A stretch of 64,000 nt of DNA from Diplocarpon mali (Eukaryota > Ascomycota > Leotiomycetes > Helotiales > Drepanopezizaceae). The translations under genes were made by a program, and so were the position numbers. The stretch spans positions 1-64,000 of the forward strand of contig JAENRP010000155.1 of the NCBI GenBank assembly GCA_024741835.1. The letters are read 5' to 3'. The notes beneath the pieces were generated by a model. The model searched no databases, was not told the DNA's origin, and saw only the letters and a list, made by a program, of their open reading frames with translations. Shown here piece by piece: positions 10,261 through 21,639 of the stretch. Position 1 is the stretch's first letter, and each line of letters begins with the position of its first letter.

Positions 10261-11924
10261 CTATAGATCCTTAGTCCTCTCTTCACTCTCCATCACCCAC
10301 TCTTGGACAAGCTTCAAGTCCCTACACCTGAGCCCGACCTTGAACGGCTTGGGGTCCGTCGTCAAGCTCGTAGGAATCGCATTACACTCCAACGCATCCA
10401 AAACCGGCCTATCCTCCTCCCTCTCCGTCTCCCTTATCTCGAACGCAGTAAATATTCTAATAAAGGCCGTGTAGAGCTCCCGGTTCGCCAGATGGCTGCC
10501 CGCGCACATCCGCCTCCCAGCGCCGTACGCGAAATGCGGCGTCCCCCCCGCACCCTCGAGGTTATCGAGGTATCGCTCTACCGAGAAGACATGCGGCTCT
10601 TTGAAATGCGTCACATCGTAATCAGCCGCCCATGCGTTCATGTAGAACGTCGTACCGGCGGGAATGACTGCGTCCTCGTATTGGATGTCTCTGATGCTAG
10701 TGCGCGGCAAGCAGATGGGGATGACGGTGAAGAAGCGCAGAACCTCGTGCACAAAAGCTGTCACGTAGGGTACCTTCTCTTCGAAGAGGCACTTCTCCCA
10801 TGCGTTACCCGTGGGATAGACTTTCATGATCTCTTCGTAGGCACGTTTCTGGACTGCTTGGCCTTCTGGGCTGGAGAGGTAGGCGATGCCCATAATGAGA
10901 TTTCCAGGCACGGTATCGAGGCCGGCGGATACCATGGTGAGGCAGATGGATTTGATCTCAGCTTTGAGGTGTCAGCGGGGTGGTGAGAAGAGGAATGGGG
11001 AGGAGGACATTCGTTAAGCTTCGCTTCGGGGTCTTTCAGGATGTTGCCTGTAATGCATGGCTTGTCTGTTCCCTTCTCGATATCCTTCTTCAGCCTGTTC
11101 AGTAGGAATGTCAAGTACTTATCTCTCCGATCCCGCCAATCGGCCGCGTCGTTGCTGTGGCTGGGCAGTAACCGCAGCAAAGGTATATAATCCTGCCAGT
11201 TGTTGCTCGTGGACCGAAAGTTCGAAATGGCGCGCTCGACATCGCAGATCTCCTTCAAGAGCCCGTTGTTGACATCTCCGTTGATTCTTGTCCCATAGTT
11301 GAGGGTCAGAGAGGTGTTGAGCGCAAAGCGCTGGAAGTACGCAATGGGGTCGATGTCCCTCTTTCCATTTTGACTGTCCTCGAGGATCTCTTTGATAGAG
11401 GCGCAGGACTCGAGATCGATGATTGGCATGTACGACTGCACCGCCTGACGATTGAGAGCAGTAGCTGCGGCCCTCCGGCGCTGTTTGCAGGATTCGTCCC
11501 AGGGTGAAGTTCCGATGGTGAAACCTTGGGAGCTAGACACCACGGTGTGGAATGTATGTAGAGTCGGGCGCGAGATCAGAGCAGATTGGTTGGTGATCCA
11601 GAAGTGCCGGACCGAGTCGAATGAGTTGGCAAAGACTATACGCTGTATTTTGTCATCAGTCTCTCGGTCTTTGATGTGATACTGGGGCTCATGGATGATA
11701 CGTACTCGGTTACCCAGCCGCACTTGGAAGACAGGACCGTACTCCTTCGCCAGCTCGCCAGCTACCTTCGCGTGTTGCTCTCCAAATCTAAGAAGACTTC
11801 CAAAAAGCGGTATACCCGGGATCTCAGGAAGGTTCTTGACTTTTGGTGTGTCCGTCCTGTTCAAGTAGCGGATCAGGAAGTAGATCACAGCTACGATCGC
11901 CAGGCCTGTTATCTGGAGCGTCAT
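10261..11924 (-). CDS. Cytochrome P450, CYP504-like (phenylacetate-type hydroxylase)
   Basis: The proposed model has three exons, complement of 10261-10961, 11009-11642 and 11706-11924, coding 517 residues, the normal CYP504 length. Intron 1 (11643-11705, 63 nt, GTACGT...ACAG) is a multiple of three and has no stop. Removing it gives RLGNR-RIVFANS, as expected. Intron 2 (10962-11008, 47 nt) has a weak GTCCTC donor but a good CTGAC branch site. The protein has an N-terminal membrane anchor (residues 1-20), a proline-rich hinge (PEIPGIP), I-helix AGLDT, ExxR (HEVLR) and the haem loop FAYGAGRRMCAG with ligand Cys437. The SHLANRELY and NAIPTSLTT segments are typical of CYP504. Known members (Aspergillus PhacA and PhacB) hydroxylate phenylacetate or 3-hydroxyphenylacetate towards homogentisate; which substrate applies here is not decidable. 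It is divergent from fumarylacetoacetase, which supports the pathway assignment. Confidence 0.9.
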
Positions 11925-12503
11925 AGCAGCAATGTTGTTCTGACCCGAAGCTGAGATGCGGACAAGTTTGCAGCTGACGATTCGAACGAAGCGAGTTCTT
12001 CTTAAGACACATCCGCGAAGACGCAGATGTCACGATGTAAATGGCCGCCTTTCGTCTAGCACAACATCCTCTGGCTAGGGAAATAATAGATTCCTGATTG
12101 GCCTGCGAGTTGGATGCCCCTTGTGAGCCCAAGTAAGAGCGGCATATGTTCCGCAGCAGAATGCATGATATCTTTGTCCCATGGGGTCAAAGTAAACAAA
12201 GTGCAACCTTACCGGGCGATCGCTTAATGTCAGGGGCGGGGTGGGGCCAAAAAACGAGGGCGGAACGGAGCGGAAAGCGAGAGCCAAGCGCGGAATCGCC
12301 GCCGTGCCCCTCCTTACCCCGCTACGAGCCTGACAACATCGCAGATGCTAGAGCTTCGGGAAATTTCCCAGAATCTTCATTTCGGGCTGGGAATCATCTG
12401 CTAGATGTACCTGGTGGTGATATGGTCTCGTCACTACCGCAATACAGTTTCCAATCTCCAAATTCGAGTCTCTGTTCGTTATTTCATAGCAAAAGCAGCA
12501 ACA
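11925..12503. promoter_or_regulatory. Shared divergent promoter of the P450 and fumarylacetoacetase genes
   Basis: The 579 bp between the two start codons must hold both promoters. Sequences fitting the CreA consensus (SYGGRG) lie at 12236-12241 (GCGGGG), 12241-12246 (GTGGGG) and 12317-12322 (CCCCGC, reverse strand). A CCAAT box on the minus strand is at 12097-12101, about 175 bp upstream of the P450 start. Aromatic catabolism genes in Aspergillus are known to be carbon-catabolite repressed, so the CreA sites are plausible, but single matches of this short motif are common. Confidence 0.5.
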
Positions 12504-13858
12504 ATGGCGCCTCTCAAATCCTGGCTCGCAATTCCGGGGAATAGCGATTTCTCCCTCTCGAATCTACCCTTTGGCATCATAACATCGAGGAACTCGCAGA
12601 AGGAAAAACGGCCGGCGGTAGCCATAGGAGATCATGTCCTCGATTTATTGGCTTTCTCACGAGGCAGAGGGTTCTCAGGCCTCTTGTCGTTAGAACAGTA
12701 CCTCGATGTCTTCTCACAACCCACACTAAATGCTTTTGCAGCTCTCGGGAGGCCGGTACATCTTGAGGTCAGGACATACCTTCAAGAAGTCTTATGCGAT
12801 GGCGGGAGATATGCGGGCGTGTTGCAGGAGAATGAGGAGTTAAAGAAGAGCGCGCTGTTGAAGAAAGAGGATACGAAGACGCATCTGCCCATGCATATTG
12901 GCGATTATACGGACTTCTTTGCTGGCATCAACCACGCATTCAACGTTGGGTATATCCACATGCTCTCTGCGCATATAGATACACACTGAATCCTCTCAGA
13001 ACCATGTTTCGTGGCCCAGCCAACGCCCTCCAACCCAACTACACCCATCTCCCGGTTGGCTATCATGGGCGGGCTTCCTCAGTAGTGATATCAGGGACAC
13101 CTATCCGCCGCCCCAACGGCCAGATTCTACTCGATCCTGCCGCCGACCCCAAAACCCCCTCCTTCGGCCCCTGTCGTCGTCTAGACATAGAGCTCGAGCT
13201 CGGCTGCTTCCTCTGCAAACCCAACGCCCTGGGCGAACCGATCAGGATAAAAGACGCAGAGAACCACATTTTTGGCTTCGTGCTGATGAACGATTGGAGC
13301 GCGAGAGACATCCAAACGTGGGAGTATGTACCGCTGGGCCCTTTCAACGCGAAGAATTTCGGGACTAGTATCAGTGCATGGGTTGTGCTCGCTGATGCCC
13401 TGGAACCATTTCGCACCAGGAAACTGCAAAACGAGACGACGGTGCTACCACATCTACAGGAGGAGAGAGAAGATACGGTATTTGACATCAATCTTGAAGT
13501 TGATCTCACGACGCCTGGTGGCGCTAAGACCACTATTTCAAAAGTCAGCGGGAAAAATCTGCTCTGGAGCTTCCCGCAGATGCTAGCGCATCACTCATCT
13601 GGCGGATGCCCGATGGCTGTAGGTGATTTGCTGGGCAGCGGTACTATAAGTGGGAAGAGTGAGCAAGGCGGTGATCTGGGGAGTCTGTTGGAGATCACTC
13701 AAGGTGGTAAGGAAGATATTATGCTTGCCGGGATGGATACGAGGAAGTTCTTGAAGGATGGGGATGTTGTGACTATGAGAGGTGTCTGTGGTGAGGATGG
13801 CGAGAGGGTTGGATTCGGGGTCTGCGAAGGGAAGATTGAGAGCGCGATGATCTTTTAG
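12504..13858 (+). CDS. fahA: Fumarylacetoacetase
   Basis: The enzyme hydrolyses 4-fumarylacetoacetate to fumarate and acetoacetate, the last step of tyrosine, phenylalanine and phenylacetate breakdown through homogentisate. There are two exons, 12504-12949 and 13000-13858, coding 434 residues, close to the fungal norm. The 50-nt intron (GTATAT...CTCTCAG) restores HAFNVG-TMFRG at the junction. The start ATG (context acaATGg) begins MAPLKSWLAIPG, like the family N-terminus; an upstream in-frame ATG at 12405 gives an unlikely extension. The active-site His is H171 in PVGYHGR. Metal-binding acidic residues are E213 and E215 (IELELG) and D247 (NDWSARD). The gene is divergent from a CYP504 P450 that would feed the same pathway. 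The core looks intact. Confidence 0.96.
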
Positions 13859-15352
13859 CTTTCTTCTGGGTTCGGTTCGGAGTTTGCTGGAAGAGACGGC
13901 GAGATCTTGAAAGCTGATCTCCTGTTTGATCCAAAGCTCGACGGAAGTGTTGGGGTTCGGAAACTTTTTTGCCATTCGGTCGTAAGAGACGTACCAGCAA
14001 CTTCTGAACGACACACAGCCTTCCGCTTGGCTGACCACCAGTTCAGACCAAACTGCATAAGATTGGTTACATATTATTTCAACTGATATCTCACAGGCAT
14101 AAATCCCACATTAAGATTTATCCTCGCCATAAGATCTTGAAGTCATCTGCGCGTTGTTGGGCTTGTCCTGGATTTTTGCGGGGGAAGAGGGAAACAATAG
14201 GCTGTAAATTCCGGACACCTGGGTGTTGCGAATACTATGCATGGCGCTCGAAATTTTCTGGCCTTGGAGATAGAGATAGATTTTAAATTTTCTCGCGTAG
14301 AGCTAGAGGCCAGGGGGTAAAAGGGTGCCTTTAGAACAAGATGCCGTAACGGAACTGGAAGAGAAAAGAGAGGGTTGGAAATGTAACCAGTTCTGGCATT
14401 ATTTCCATAGAAAATTGTGCTTTGAAAACATATTTGAGACAAGCTATAAAAGCGAACATGTGCACAAACATGCTCTATCATTATTTCTGTGCTTTGATGA
14501 TGTAATGAGAAGCAGTTACTCCTTGGTAAGAATGTATTTAAATGACCAGAAGATGATACAGAGGCTGTTTACACTAATATATTGCACCATTGTAATATGT
14601 TTTTCTAGCTATTGGAGTAGCAATATGATTAGCCTTGGGTGTATAAATGCGACTCATAGACATGCTTATCCTTCCTATTATATTTGTTTCAGTCAGTGAA
14701 GCATTATACTTTACTGTACAATCCGATTTATAAATACTCAATACATATGACTTGCCTTTTTTTTTTCACGCTCAGGTTCGAATGGGCTATTCACCGTAGG
14801 TTTTGTGAATGCTAGAAGAAAGTAGAAACTAACTTGTTTTCTCTTTTTTAAGCGAGCCACTTGTGCTCTGGTCCTTGGAAGCGGAAATGAAATATTCTGC
14901 TCTTGTTTCACATTTAAAAAGTAAAGATGTTTTTAAACCTTTTGCCTTTCTCGCTTACTTCTCAATGGGAGAAATAACTCCCATATAGTTCTGATGAATA
15001 TACATGAATCTCGCTGACGTGACCAAGCTAAATCCGACCAAGGCTGCGCAGAAACAGAATCCGAGACGTCAGTTACGCCTCAGCTCTCGGCTTCAGCCCT
15101 CTTTTATATAAATTGCCTCCGTTGAGCTTACAGAAAGCCAAGGATGAAAGGTCTTTATAACTGCAACTACTAGTGAGAAGCAGATGCTAGCCAGGGCTCG
15201 TCCACGTGGCGTTGCGTGGTTTTTTTATAAGATTTTAGGGAGGAATGTGAGCTTTGCATGTACAGAGACAGATATCCATTCGTTTATTTGGGTATTATTT
15301 TATCAGGTCTGCTGCTTCTTCCAAGCCAGGCAGCTTTACGTTGTTACATGTG
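13859..15352. other. Intergenic region
   Basis: This holds the 3' end of fumarylacetoacetase and then AT-rich spacer. An open frame at 14325-14699 has no recognisable domain and poor composition. A GGTTCGAAT string near 14776 resembles a tRNA B box but has no partner arms. I see no gene. Confidence 0.6.
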
Positions 15353-15657
15353 TGTAACGACACAGAATCACCTGCGTTGCGGGATCAAGTATGATAGCAA
15401 GAAGTAAGGTGTAGAGGCGTATTCTGTAGATCTAATACTGAAAAAACGTAGGAGTTGGAAAGTTTCCTTCGGGAGAAAGTCTTCCTTAAATATACATGCT
15501 AGAAACGCTATAGCCCGTTCTTGTGATATTACGCAAGGATATCCTAGTATACCTTGTCGGGGTTGAATCGGAGCATCCTTGCCTCGATCGAGATCGAAAA
15601 CCTTCAACGCCATAACTCTTAGATATCCAAATGCAACTCCGAGGCGCTATCGTTACA
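15353..15657 (+). repeat. Solo LTR of the TGTAACGACACAG Gypsy family
   Basis: This 305-bp unit starts TGTAACGACACAG and ends CGTTACA. It is flanked by a perfect 5-bp target duplication, ATGTG at 15348-15352 and 15658-15662. It is the reverse-oriented relative of the LTRs of the Gypsy element at 46822-54371 (307 bp), sharing for example the GGCGTATTCT segment and the terminal 13 bases. It carries little sign of C-to-T decay. A solo LTR with intact target duplication is the usual product of LTR-LTR recombination that removed the internal region. Confidence 0.93.
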
Positions 15658-15662
15658 ATGTG

Positions 15663-17630
15663 TAGCCGCTGTGAAGGCGATTTTTCGCCTGCGCTACAAA
15701 TAGTATACTGGAAGGTGAAAATAAAACGCTCCTACTTATCCTCATCATGTAACTATATATGATATACCTTAGTTTAAACACATCGCCCCAAATCCGAGCA
15801 AGCCATGACGGGACATGCGTATATCTTAATTTTAACGTGAATTTTCATTCTGGAGCATAGGTCTTCGCCATCGAGCATCTTCTCAGATACCGAGTATGGG
15901 CTATTTCTTCTCCGTAAAAGTAACTGCTCGCCCTACCTCGTTAGGTCTGGGCCAGGCCCTAATCTGAACAAGAGTGGCGAGGTCCGCAATCAGGGAAGTC
16001 CTGGGGAGAATGAATATAACTAAATATAATTAAGAAAAACTCCTTATTCTAACCAGGAGTTTTCAGCCGCGGGAAAGGAGATCTTTTTAAAGGAAGATAT
16101 GGTTAAGAGATTCTTCTAAGAGTATAAACTAAAGCCGCCTAAGTTGAACCGAGTATTTATTTATGGGGTCCTCCAGGAAATCTGATACAGCGCTTTAAGC
16201 CGAGATCAACAAGGAGAAGGAAGGATGGGCCTGCAAAGCGTATAAAGAAAGTGAGGGAAAGGTGGATGATGACAAGGAAGAGAACGACGATACAAAAGAA
16301 TGTCGGGATATAGGTCATATGATCAACGGTCATGTGAATAGTCACATGACAAGAAATGCTTGGCAATATTGTATTTACTCTATGCTCTCGAGGAGTAGCT
16401 TCGAGAGCAAGCTTTTACAAGCGAATATAATCCAACGTATTCGAGAATGCCTCACCTGTGCGCACAATCACTTAATGTGATACCAACAAAGAAGAAATAA
16501 AAGAAGAAGATAGTAACAAGGAAGATGACAAAGAGGAGGATAACCCAGCTAGATTTCTTACAAGGCAGACGTGGGTACTACATACCCTAGAGGCGTATCG
16601 GAGGAGTTCAAAAGGCCCTGATTAGACGAGATTGAATAGAAAAACCAAATAATGGAAATAGCGCAACGAAATATTATAAGCCACGCGACAAGAATAGCCA
16701 ACCTTGATTGTTTGAAGAGAATAATTATTATGAATATACTCGATAATTTGTAAATTGTAAGCTCGAATCAAATATTTTTGGTGTTATACTTCACGTAAAA
16801 CTGCGGTAGCTTAGAGCTAAGAGCATTATTAACTAAGCCGAAAGAGGAAACGAGTTGAAAAATAAGCGATAAAATACACCAGAATAATAAAATACTGATT
16901 CAACATGGTAATGTTGATCTGATAAAGTCTTACTTTACGTCTACCATTTGAAGACCTCATTTATAGAATTTTAGGAATGAGGGGAGGTTGGAAATTAGAG
17001 TACAGCCTTATATATAATTATCTTCTATTGTACCACTAACCAGCCTGTTGTGTCAACTGGCTACTACTGCTATTCCTACACTCAAATCCTTACTCGATAG
17101 CACCTTAAACACACACCTTTAGATTCTAAAAATCCAGACAGCCACAGCCGTGCCGTGACCTAGGCCAAGATTCCAGAACTTCTTTAAGGGATGTGGTCGG
17201 ATTCCCGCTGGGCTCATGTTTTTAAGGTCTGGTTGGTGCTCACAGAGATAGACCCAGAATTTCAGATCGAGCGAGGTCTATTTAGTACATTGTTTGCAAT
17301 ATGTGACTTATAATCAGTTATAACGTCCCAAATCCTACTTTATTCCAAATTCGAATTTTAAGCCTGCTTTAACAGAAAAGAAACCAAGCATTTCCGGAGA
17401 AGCATCTCAGTCCAAAACCAACTGCTCTGTTTTCAGTAGGACTTGTCTCTCTATCGAATATCGCTCCATAGGTCCCAGGTTGCAATACAAGTCTTACGAA
17501 GCTCGACTTATATTGAATATTAAGATTTACGGCTTTCTATAGCTATTAGAGGTGCGTGAATCTTGCCCTATTACCTAACAACGGGACTGTGATACACTCT
17601 TTCCAGCATTTCAATCGTGCAGTGTATTAG
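15663..17630. other. Intergenic region, AT-rich
   Basis: No gene is supported. A tRNA-like stretch near 16803-16860 lacks a proper T arm. A short inverted repeat around CATGTGAATAGTCACATG lies near 16331-16348. A 69-residue open frame at 16157-16366 (minus) is hydrophobic in the middle but has no recognisable family or splice context. Confidence 0.55.
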
Positions 17631-17894
17631 CTACTGATAATTCCCATCCTCTCCCGTTAATTCATCTTCGATCCTCCGTGCTAGTGTCGCAAAAATAGGC
17701 ACATACTTGCTACGATCCACGAGGTCGTCGAGACTTCGAAGCATCGTCCTACAAGAATGTCTCACTATCGTGGAATAGCTGGCATTCTCCAACTCGTGGT
17801 GTCCTGGAAGCACAATCGCGATCCATTCACTATTATAACATAAGATTATTCGCTGATTTTGCTTAATATGCAGACGTTGAGTCTGAATATATTC
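17631..17894 (-). pseudogene. Possible remnant of an unidentified gene (C-terminal fragment)
   Basis: An 88-codon frame on the minus strand is open from 17894 to a TAG at 17631-17633. It has protein-like composition, with segments such as LENASYSTIVRHS, MLRSLDDLVDRS and LARRIEDELTG. The first internal ATG is at 17813. It lacks a convincing start, and upstream sequence toward the transcription factor gene shows no matching exon. It could be a degraded gene end, a distal exon of a gene I cannot assemble, or chance. I do not recognise the family. Confidence 0.25.
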
Positions 17895-18166
17895 CTATTG
17901 CCCGCTGGGATTGATTTCAAGCCTGCGGTTGGAAATAAAGTGGTGAGTGAGATACCGAATTGCTTAGATGCGAAATCGTTGTAAGGGTCTTAGGCAGAGC
18001 CTAGGCTATTGATTATTATTTATTCAATTTCCCATTAGATAGGGACGCTGTCCCCATGCCATGTGTAAAGATGTGTACAGCCCGCTCATAACCGAACAAG
18101 ACATAAGTCCAGACCTAACGGAGAAATGACTCCAACATCGCTATAATCCCACTGCGCTCTTCTTCG

Positions 18167-20832
18167 CTAAAACAAATCTCTCAACTGTCGATACAACTCC
18201 TCATCCCCTCCAAAAACGTTACTTCCGATGCCTCCCAGCCCGTCTTCAAGCGGCACAAAGCTACCATCCGCAGATGCCGTCCCAGAAGGGTTGCCGCTCA
18301 CATTCATACCTACGCTCCCCAAGGCAGCTTCAAATAAGTTCGTTATCTCCGTGCTCATCTGGAAACCATTCATGGGACTATTCCCTGTCCCTCCCACCAC
18401 CCCGTCGCCTCCAAAACCGATCACACTGATCTCGTGACCAGCCAAACCGGCCATCGCCAGGGCGGCAGATGAATGGGCATCCTCTTCACAGGTAGCTTTG
18501 TGGGACTGCGAGGTCCCATTGAGGAACTCGGGACTAAGACCGAGGTTTGGACCAACTTCTTTGAGCCCCTTAATGGTTTTCCACAGACGTTTTGACACAA
18601 AAGATTTCGTGCTGAAGCCTTTAACGAGGTCCAGGGCCATGTAGAACTCGTCTCGGCAGAGCGCGCTGAAATGCACAGGCGCGTGGCAGCTAGCGAGGAA
18701 GATGACTGCCAAAGCGGAGATGAGGAAGTAGTTAAAGCAGACTTGCTGGACGCTGTATATGTCAGATGTTTGGTTCAGATGCGTGAGAGCCCGGATGGTA
18801 TCCTTGGCCAGTTCGACGACTGTTTCTGCGTGTTGGAGGTTTTCTTGAATGGACGAGGCGGAGTGCAGGACGGGTCGATAGATCAAAATCCGCATTTGAT
18901 TGGCTCGAAGGTAAAGTAGGATCTGCAGGCGATGAAGGGCGCGGGAGGATGTCCGAGCCGAGGAAGATGTCGGAAGCTGAAGCTCAGAGGGGATGCTCTT
19001 CTGCCATTGAAGAATCTGATAGTCTAGATACCCGATGTCATCGATATTGATGGCAGGTGCGGTTTTTGGCGAAAAGCTGCAGACGGATTTCCAAACCTTC
19101 GATCCGATACGAGAGTAAGTGATCATGACATTGAGGTATGGTATACTGAGTTCCTAGAGAGATTTCAGCGAGTTCGTTAGTTTGGGATAGCAGTTCTAAC
19201 TGGCTCAGGTAAGTTTGGATCAATGTCTGCGTCTTGCAGCGCAAAAGGCATGCCGGTTCCAAAACTCCACCTTCTGTCCAGTACATAGATTGACCAGAAG
19301 AGTTTAATGGCACTCGAGCGTTCCACCTCATCAGTAACTACTTTGAATAGAGACTCTCTTCTGTGGAGACCAAGTTCTATGCACATGCGAGCGACTTGGC
19401 CTGGTCCAGATATTAGCTAGAGCCAAGGAAGATGGATTTGGCCAGGGAGACATGGTCATCCTTGGAGTAACAGAGCACATTCGCGTGGGCCAGAATCGCA
19501 CGAGGTACTGAGATGGACTTACCAATAATCCGCCATGCCAATGCTTCTTCATCGCAATGGAAATGGTATATCGACTAGACTTTTCAGCCGGTGCAAAAGA
19601 GAAGCAAAACAAACAGCGCAATGGAATCTCACCACAAGTACGAGGAACGGCAAGCTCTTGACCTCAACGGCCTCGCTATGCAACCTCCTATCAGCAGCCT
19701 CTCGAACACTTTCAAACAAGCGGTAGGCGATCTCACTCCGACCATGGCCTTCAGCGACAGTTGCACATGCAAGCACCATTTTCAAAACCAAAAGCTGGTC
19801 GTCATGTATGCTTGTCTCGGGGAGTGATAGACTGGCAAGACCATTTCTCACCGCCGCGTCGGTGAAGTTGTACAGATTCGTCCCGTATATGATGATGCGC
19901 TCGATTTCCAACACTGGATACATAAGACCCATTTGTTCCTCATACACTCTGCAAAGACGGATCATCTCTTCTTTGCTTATTTGCCATATCGGCTCTTTGC
20001 ACGGGTTCTTGTCGACGGTAAGAAGCTGTGCTGCTACTGGAGGGGGAGACCCGATCGGAGTAGCGTCTGAAGTGATAGCCCCCTCATCTGCCCCAAGTCC
20101 CTGATATCCCATGTTATGCAGCGTGTTCTTAGCAACATCGAGACTAAAAGCTGAGCTGGTCGGGCCTCGGAAGGATGGGTGCTTCTGCATAGGCCGGTAT
20201 CTGCCGGCTGGGGACAAGGTGGGAGGTCGAGAAACCGATATGGAGTCCTCTGAAGGCGCCATGAAAGATAGGCCATCTGCTCCAGCTCGCAGGGCGCTCA
20301 GGTTTGCGTACAGATTATCCACTTGCTCCTGCAGCGACGCAATATTTGCGTTCATCTGCCGAAACTCCTCGGACTCTTTGAAGCCATTCGTACAGCAGTT
20401 GGGCGCATACTGGCAATCTAAATTGAGGTTTCCACATCGCTGACAGGGCGTGTTCCCATTGCATTTGATCTTTCTCCGCTTGCACTCATTGCTATTGTCC
20501 CAGTTAGCCCTGCAAATCCTCGTCCTGATTTACTGATCTCAATTCGCCACGCCCACCGCCATCGCTGAAGCGCATAACAATCCTACTCACCATGCGATAG
20601 ATATGTATCTGTTCCTCTTCGCCCTCGTGTGCGTGCTGCCATTCGCGTTCATGCCCGGCTCGTCGTTTTTCCTCTTCTTTCCGCTCCCACTGCCCGTTTC
20701 CGCAGGACTTTCCGCACTCGAGGATTGTCGCTGCCCGTTCATGCTGCGTGACAGCACGTTAGGCGATATAGGGGTGACAGGCGAATCGACCAAGTAGTTG
20801 AGGTCTGCTACCTGGCTTTCGATGATGTTCAT
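18167..20832 (-). CDS. Zn2Cys6 fungal-specific transcription factor
   Basis: Five exons are proposed: complement of 18167-19153, 19201-19400, 19523-19574, 19633-20491 and 20591-20832, coding 779 residues. Introns are 47, 122, 58 and 99 nt with GT/AG ends, and exon phases close. The N-terminal 80 residues are Ser/Pro-rich with a basic KKRK patch. The binuclear zinc cluster spans C81-C107 with spacing C-x2-C-x6-C-x5-C-x2-C-x6-C. The second Cys-side codon is split by intron 1, which interrupts the cluster at its first Cys. A short coiled coil follows (ASLQEQVDNLYANL). The middle homology region includes DEEALAWRIIG, MCIELGLHRRES and DRRWSFGTGMPFAL, typical of the fungal_trans domain. The C-terminus is Gly/Ser-rich and acidic, a possible activation region. 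The regulated pathway is not evident from the neighbours. Confidence 0.9.
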
Positions 20833-21639
20833 GATCAAAAATACAATCCCCCGGGATGTGAAGCTATCCACAAAAATTAAAAAGATGAATGCGCATCTAA
20901 AATGTTCGAGATGCGGGGTCCGGCTTTTCATCCAACCACGGAATGATATCAATGTTACTCAGCAGTCCACGTGACTGCTGCTATCATCCATCTAGGGTTG
21001 CACATCGCCGGCTCCAGGCAATCTTTGAGCACTTACGAAATATGGTGTCTGACATATCTCAGCTCAAATTTCTACCTGTGTCTCCGAGGCCCTTTTTGTA
21101 AGCGGTGAAAAATCCTGGCAATTAACAGCCTCTGCGCATATTTTACACCCTTTGAGCAAACAGCACCCAGATCATGCCGTGTGGACACCGGGCTCGATGG
21201 GCCCAAAAGAAGAATGGATCCGGAAGCTCTATTACTCTAGAGAATGGTTCGTCCAACAGAAGTTCTGCGGGCCCCTCTTCCAAAACTCGTTGCGTTACCA
21301 CGCCTCCCGTATTTACTTTCTACGCGAGAGCCTCGGCTAAAGGTCCTTCTCACTGCCCTGATTCCAACTTCATGCACCGCAACTTGAGAACCGGCTCATG
21401 GGGAGGATGGAAAACGTATTTTATTTGTTTTTCTGACACAATGGCATCATAGACCAGTTTCGCAGGTCACTTGCCCCCACTTTGCAAACCGAAGCCCTGA
21501 GCCTGAGCTCTGTCCAACACTCACAGCTCCTCAACCTCCAAGCGCACTTTACTCTGGTTCCCATCCTCAGAATCAACTCAGCCCTTGCTACAGAGTATCT
21601 CGACTAACGCAAAACTTCTTCAGACGGCTCCGCCCACCG
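20833..21639. other. Intergenic region
   Basis: This lies between the transcription factor start and the LEU2-like pseudogene. The open frames at 21152-21340 and 21174-21452 are short, overlap each other in different frames, and have no recognisable family. A GTGACTGCTGC-type stretch near 20971 could be part of the factor's promoter. Confidence 0.5.

Noticed and set aside
10303..10986. 227-residue plus-strand protein
   Set aside because: Antisense shadow of the P450 C-terminal exon.
12405..12503. N-terminal extension of fumarylacetoacetase
   Set aside because: The in-frame ATG at 12405 adds 33 residues not seen in the family; MAPLKSW at 12504 is the typical start with a good context.
14765..14800. 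tRNA B box (GGTTCGAAT)
   Set aside because: No A box or cloverleaf arms at the expected distance upstream.
16803..16860. tRNA gene
   Set aside because: A D-arm-like stretch is present but there is no consistent acceptor stem and no GGTTCRA T-loop.
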